Shown here: positions 60,239-64,000 of the stretch, in pieces
Layout of the letters: each line of letters starts with the position of its first letter
Numbering within the stretch: the stretch's first letter is position 1
Assembly: GCA_965214475.1 (NCBI GenBank)
Contig: OZ243953.1
Location: forward strand, 2,976,001 to 3,040,000
Source: SIRX01 sp965214475
GTDB lineage: Bacteria; Actinomycetota; Rubrobacteria; Rubrobacterales; Rubrobacteraceae
DNA: 64,000 bases
Reading direction: 5' to 3'
Notes under the pieces: generated by a model
What the model saw: the letters and a program-made list of their open reading frames with translations, nothing else
The model's database searches: none
What the model was told of the DNA's origin: nothing
Program-made: the position numbers and the translations under genes

Positions 60239-61153
60239 TTATCGGTCGAGCCCCTGATCTTCGAAGGAGGCCGGGTCTTCAGAGGGCTCCAAGTGCATGA
60301 AGAACGTGCTCCCCGGCAACGCTTCGCCCAAGTCTTTCTCTATTTGTTCCACGAGGTCGTGGCCCTGCTGAACGCTCCATCGGCCCGGCACGAGCACATG
60401 TGCTGAGACAAAACGGCGCTGTCCGGCGGCGCGGGTGCGTACCGCGTGGAACTGGATGCCCTCTTTCTCGTAGCGGGAGAGTATTTTCGAGATCTTCTCC
60501 TGGTCTTCTGTGGGAATGGCGCGATCCAGGAGCCCGTTTGCGGTGTCGCGCAGGAGCCGAACTCCGGTCCACAGGATGTTCGCGGCGACGAGTAAGGCGA
60601 CGAGCGGGTCCAACGCCAGCCATCCTGTGAGCTGAGCCATAAACACGCCGAACACTACGCCCAGAGAGGTCCACACATCGGTAAAGAGGTGAAGCGCGTC
60701 GGCCCGGAGCGTAATAGAGCGCAGCCGACGCCCGGCGCGCAGTATGACCAGGGCCACGCCGCCATTGATCGCCGCTGCGACCAGCGTTATAGAGAGCCCG
60801 ATCCCGAGGTTCTCCAAAGGTTGTGGGTCCAGCAACCGACCCCAGGCCGTGACCCCGATCCAGACCGCCGTGATCACTATTAGCGCGCTCTCCAACCCGC
60901 TGGAGAAATACTCAGCTTTGTTATGCCCGAAGGCGTGCTCTTCGTCCGGCGGACGGGCCGCAAGGGTCAAAGCCCACAGCACAGCCACCGCCGCCACCAG
61001 GTTCACCACAGACTCCGCAGCATCCGAGAACAAGCCCACGGAGCCGGTCAACAGATAAGCCCCGAACTTCAGGCCGATCGTCACTACCGCTGCGGCGATC
61101 GAGAGAAGCGCGTATCGACGAGCGTCTCGGGCGAGGTTGGATGTGCCTTCCAT
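60239..61153 (-). CDS. Cation diffusion facilitator (CDF) family metal transporter
   Basis: A 304-aa protein with about six transmembrane segments and the CDF metal site: LFSDAAESVVN and ALHLFTDVWTS, giving the His/Asp tetrad, followed by a C-terminal cytoplasmic ferredoxin-like domain with HAVRTRAAG. It exports Zn2+, Mn2+, Fe2+ or Cd2+ against H+; the SDAAE/HxxxD form does not say which. ATG 61153 (TTG 61156 also possible). Confidence 0.88.
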   Translation of the reverse strand: MEGTSNLARDARRYALLSIAAAVVTIGLKFGAYLLTGSVGLFSDAAESVVNLVAAVAVLWALTLAARPPDEEHAFGHNKAEYFSSGLESALIVITAVWIGVTAWGRLLDPQPLENLGIGLSITLVAAAINGGVALVILRAGRRLRSITLRADALHLFTDVWTSLGVVFGVFMAQLTGWLALDPLVALLVAANILWTGVRLLRDTANGLLDRAIPTEDQEKISKILSRYEKEGIQFHAVRTRAAGQRRFVSAHVLVPGRWSVQQGHDLVEQIEKDLGEALPGSTFFMHLEPSEDPASFEDQGLDR

Positions 61154-61156
61154 CAA

Positions 61157-61558
61157 GAAAGTCTAACGCCAAAGGGCGTGGGAGCGTACACTACTCGCTG
61201 CACCTGGGAAGCTGCGGTAAAAGTGCTCGGCTAGTGTGGATTTCTCTCTCCATTTTGCGGCACGCCCAAGCGTACACGGCTCAAATCGACCTCCGAACCC
61301 GACACAGAAGCACTGTAACTCTGAAGTTGATGGTTATAATTTGCTGTAGATGTATTGTGTTTCTTGGATCTAAAGTTTTAAAAGTTTTAAATATTCGCTT
61401 TATTTATAAGGGTTTGGGCTGATACACGGCAAAAATAAAGTCTGGCTCGCTGTAGAAGAAATCGTCTGCAAAGGTTGAAGTTCGAGATGAAGTATTAAGA
61501 AGTATCTCATGCGGCCTGGTGGTTGAAGGGTGGAGGGGTAAGGGATAAACTCGTCGGC
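61157..61558. other. Intergenic region between CDF and tRNA-Ser
   Basis: About 400 bp with no convincing gene. 61370-61400 is AT-rich with the repeat AAAGTTTTAAAAGTTTTAAA. The only clear element is the tRNA promoter at its end. Confidence 0.4.
61523..61551 (+). promoter_or_regulatory. Promoter of tRNA-Ser
   Basis: TTGAAG (61523-61528), 17 bp, TAAACT (61546-61551). The predicted +1 (about 61558-61559) coincides with the mature 5' end of the tRNA. Confidence 0.6.
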
Positions 61559-61648
61559 GGAGAGGTGGCAGAGCGGTTGAATGCGGCGGTCTCGAAAACC
61601 GTTATGTCGGTAATCCCGGCATCGGGGGTTCGAATCCCCCCCTCTCCG
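61559..61648 (+). tRNA. tRNA-Ser (anticodon CGA)
   Basis: Ninety nucleotides. The acceptor stem GGAGAGG pairs with CCTCTCC (61641-61647), the anticodon CGA is at 61593-61595, a long variable arm follows as in serine tRNAs, and the T-arm is GGGGGTTCGAATCCCCC. It reads UCG. The 3' CCA is not encoded, so it is added after transcription. Confidence 0.97.
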
Positions 61649-61754
61649 CTCCGGGAGGTGTCCGATCCGGAAGGTTCCGTTTCTAGAAGACCGTATCCTC
61701 AGTGCGTATGATGGCAATGATGTTTTTCTCAGGCTCTAAGGACATGAACTAGCT

Positions 61755-62969
61755 TTGCGCTGGCTGAGGATAGGTTGGGCGACCTTATTGCTCTTGGTCG
61801 CTCTAGGGGTGCTCGTCGTCTCTGTGGTGATGCACGTTCGTTTCGGAGATGGAACGCTGGAGCGTATCTCCACTGATTCTATGGACGTACACGCGGACTT
61901 CGGTTCTTTCTGGCTGTCGGCGAAGGCTGCTCTGGAAGGTCGGGATGTCTACGATACGGGAGCCCGGCTCGTAAACCTGAACCCGCCATTCTGGACTCTG
62001 GTCATGTTGCCGCTCGGTTTTATGGAGCCGCTCAACGCCTACCGGCTGTTCGTCCTGATCATGCTGTTTACGACTCTCGGTTCCGTGGCGTGGATGGCGG
62101 GAGAACTGCGTCTACGAGCCGGATGGGCGATTTTGGCGGCCGGTTTGGTTCTTTTCTCTTCGCCGATGCTCGCGACCCTGGCGCTAGGTCAGATGTATCC
62201 CGTATTGGTACTAGGGCTCGTGGCGGTGTGGGTGACGAATCGCCGGGGCCGTTATCTCTCGTCGGGGTTGGCGTTAGGCTTGATGATGGCGCTTAAGCCG
62301 TCGCTCGCGCCCCTGATACTGTGGCCCGCCGTGCGAAAACGGTGGGAGATGGTCGGGGCGACGATCATCTCCGGTGCGGCGGCGACGATGGCCGGTAGCC
62401 TGGCACTAGGCTCAGACGCGACCCTCCGGTATGCAGAGGTCGTCCTGGAGGAGCGTATAGACGGTTTTTGGGATAATGCCTCGCTGGCTAGTGCGGCTAT
62501 GCGTACGTTTACCGACACCCGGTTTGCAGAGCCGCTCGCGATAGTTCCGTGGCTCGTTCCGGCGGCCTACGTGCTAGGCGTAGCGCTGGTCATCCTGACG
62601 GCCGTAAAGGTCCGGGACGGTTCGGAGGCCGGGCTTTGGGCCCTGGTCGCCGCCTCGCTTCTGGCTTCGCCTGTAGCCTGGAATAACTACCTTCTCTTGC
62701 TTGTGCCGGGGGTGCTGCTTTTGCTGGCCCGGGGACGCTTCGCGCTGGCTTTCCTCTTGCTCTCCCTGCAGTTTATCCCGCAGCAGTGGCCTTTTTTGTG
62801 GAACGATTCGGATAGAATTTTGGCTACGCTGGCGGTCAGTTTATATATGTACGTGTTAGCGATACATTGGATCTCCTTTTTTACCGTTGGTAAGGAGCCG
62901 AAGCGCAATAAGAGGACCACCTTCGCAGAAGAAACGTCTGAGACCGAGCGAAAACCGGCGAACGCTTAG
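61755..62969 (+). CDS. Glycosyltransferase family 87-like membrane protein (DUF2029)
   Basis: A 404-aa protein with about 10 hydrophobic segments. HADFGSFWLSAKAALEGRDVYD, followed by NPPFWTLVMLPLGF, matches the GT-C family GT87 (PimE/AftC-like), where the aspartate in the first loop is catalytic; the segment is shown here as HADFGSFWLSAKAALEG. Such enzymes add mannose or arabinose from a polyprenyl-phosphate sugar at the outer membrane face. TTG start. The acceptor is unknown. Confidence 0.8.
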   Translation: MRWLRIGWATLLLLVALGVLVVSVVMHVRFGDGTLERISTDSMDVHADFGSFWLSAKAALEGRDVYDTGARLVNLNPPFWTLVMLPLGFMEPLNAYRLFVLIMLFTTLGSVAWMAGELRLRAGWAILAAGLVLFSSPMLATLALGQMYPVLVLGLVAVWVTNRRGRYLSSGLALGLMMALKPSLAPLILWPAVRKRWEMVGATIISGAAATMAGSLALGSDATLRYAEVVLEERIDGFWDNASLASAAMRTFTDTRFAEPLAIVPWLVPAAYVLGVALVILTAVKVRDGSEAGLWALVAASLLASPVAWNNYLLLLVPGVLLLLARGRFALAFLLLSLQFIPQQWPFLWNDSDRILATLAVSLYMYVLAIHWISFFTVGKEPKRNKRTTFAEETSETERKPANA

Positions 62970-63030
62970 CTTTTCGGAACTCGTGGCATAATCCTTCTGG
63001 AACCGCACTCTCTCGGAAAGGTGGCATTAC

Positions 63031-63930
63031 ATGGGGTCAACCACGCTCAGCCGGCGCATCGTCGAGTCTTTACCCTGGTTGGATGAACTCTCCGAAGTAG
63101 TCCAGCCGAAAATACAGAACGCCGTAGCCGCCGGTGGAAAGACGGTGCGCGACATTCTGGACGGCAAGTACCTCGAAGCCCCATTCCACCCGATGCTCAG
63201 CGACGTGCCGCTCGGCTCCTGGACCGCGACCATCGTGTTCGATGGCGTAGACGCCGCTACGGATTTCCGGCCGGTCCGAAACGCGGCCGATGCGACGCTC
63301 GTGCTCGGGAATGCGGGCGCCGTAGCCGCCGCGATAACCGGTCTCTCTGACTGGCGTTACCTCTCCGGCGGGTCGCGCAAAATGGGAATGGCCCACGGTC
63401 TGCTAAACACCGCAGGGCTCGCTTTCAACGTGGCCTCGCTCCTATTTCGGGCTACGGGCCGTAGAAACGCCGGCAGGTTAGCTTTTCTGGCAGGTTTCTC
63501 CATTTCCGGAACCGCCGCCCACCTGGGGGGAGAGTTGTCCTACAACTACGGGCTGCGTGTAAACCGCAATGTCTTCGAGTGGGCCGGGCCTGATGAATTC
63601 ACGCCGGTGATGGATGAGGGTGAGCTGCCGGAAAACGGCATGCGCAACGTGTCGCTCGATGGTGCGGACGTTCTCATCAGCCGGCTCTCCGATGGCAGTA
63701 TTTGCGCCATCTCGAACGTTTGCAGCCACTTCGCCGGCCCGCTGAACGAGGGCGAGCGTGTGGGAGACACGGTCGTCTGTCCCTGGCACGACTCGCGCTT
63801 TGACCTTTGCTCCGGACAAGTCTTGAGAGGTCCCGCGACCTTCCCTCAATCTCGTTGGGAAGTCCGGGTGCGCGACCGCAAGATCGAGATAAAAGGCGCC
63901 GAGGAGAACATTCAAAAGGTGGTTAGGTAG
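63031..63930 (+). CDS. DUF2231 membrane protein fused to a Rieske [2Fe-2S] domain
   Basis: A 299-aa fusion. Residues about 45-190 are a DUF2231-like membrane domain (FHPMLSDVPLGSWTATIVFD, shown as HPMLSDVPLGSWTATIVF, then hydrophobic helices). Residues about 205-285 are a Rieske domain with CSHFAGPL and CPWHDSRFDL, giving the Cys/His ligands of the cluster. It likely carries electrons near the membrane; its partner is unknown. It is the last complete gene in the window. Confidence 0.87.
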   Translation: MGSTTLSRRIVESLPWLDELSEVVQPKIQNAVAAGGKTVRDILDGKYLEAPFHPMLSDVPLGSWTATIVFDGVDAATDFRPVRNAADATLVLGNAGAVAAAITGLSDWRYLSGGSRKMGMAHGLLNTAGLAFNVASLLFRATGRRNAGRLAFLAGFSISGTAAHLGGELSYNYGLRVNRNVFEWAGPDEFTPVMDEGELPENGMRNVSLDGADVLISRLSDGSICAISNVCSHFAGPLNEGERVGDTVVCPWHDSRFDLCSGQVLRGPATFPQSRWEVRVRDRKIEIKGAEENIQKVVR

Positions 63931-64000
63931 CTTTTAGCTGGACAATCTTTCAGCATTTCAGCCGGTCAGCAGAGGGAGCGGATTGCCGGGACTTCTAATG

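Noticed and set aside
1..64000. CRISPR arrays, transposases, integrases or prophage genes
   Set aside because: No regularly spaced direct repeats of 23-40 bp, no transposase, integrase or phage structural motifs were found.

Overview
The window reads as chromosomal DNA of a moderately GC-rich Gram-positive actinobacterium. Gene content and style (many TTG/GTG starts, class III transaminases, a B12-dependent ribonucleotide reductase with NrdR, a classical menaquinone pathway, lipid-anchored secreted proteins, repeated TANNNT-N6/7-start leaderless promoters) fit a Rubrobacter-like lineage best; that assignment is inference and no marker gene such as rRNA is present. I see no insertion sequence, prophage or CRISPR array, so this is mostly core or catabolic chromosome with a few possibly acquired genes.

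Layout. 1-5.5 kb: a LOV blue-light-sensor/SpoIIE phosphatase, a cyclase-permease pair for a nucleobase-like substrate, and a tandem universal stress protein. 5.5-18.4 kb (minus strand): one 11-gene operon behind a good sigma-70-type promoter that encodes a complete polyamine import and degradation route: class III transaminase, amine oxidase, PotA-D-B-C transporter, two aldehyde dehydrogenases, a carotenoid-desaturase-like flavoprotein, plus a SIS-domain and a metallo-beta-lactamase protein of unknown role. 18.5-29.4 kb: the likely controller of that pathway (a MerR-XRE-cupin triple-domain regulator) with an S9 peptidase, a Ca2+/cation antiporter, alanine dehydrogenase, agmatinase, an MFS exporter with its TetR repressor, an amino-acid/polyamine permease and GABA transaminase. 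Together agmatine/putrescine would become GABA and succinic semialdehyde, with pyruvate as amino acceptor recycled by alanine dehydrogenase.

29.4-35.7 kb is a more heterogeneous stretch: an AT-richer PD-(D/E)XK nuclease-family gene, a Uma2-type nuclease, BioY, a phasin-like protein, an orphan ORF, a lipid-anchored sortase and a xylulokinase-type sugar kinase. 35.8-43.5 kb is the menaquinone cluster menF-menD-(amphi-Trp gene)-menH-menB-menC-menE; menC has no ATG/GTG/TTG start covering its conserved N-terminus and most likely starts at a CTG overlapping the menB stop. 43.5-47.8 kb holds a DAO-type oxidoreductase, ACT-malic enzyme, a small conserved protein, and a cold-response pair (cspA with a structured leader, then an acyl desaturase).

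47.8-55.7 kb is the arginine regulon: argJ-argB-argD-argF (minus, each joined by a GTGA overlap) divergent from argC-argR-(CASTOR-like ACT/GNAT fusion)-argG. Both divergent promoters carry ARG boxes. The ACT-GNAT fusion, sitting between argR and argG, is the most promising novel component: a candidate arginine-sensing acetyltransferase. 55.7-64 kb holds an XRE/membrane-protein pair, tadA, nrdR-nrdJ with paired putative NrdR boxes, a CDF metal transporter, tRNA-Ser(CGA), a GT87-type mannosyltransferase-like membrane protein and a DUF2231-Rieske fusion.
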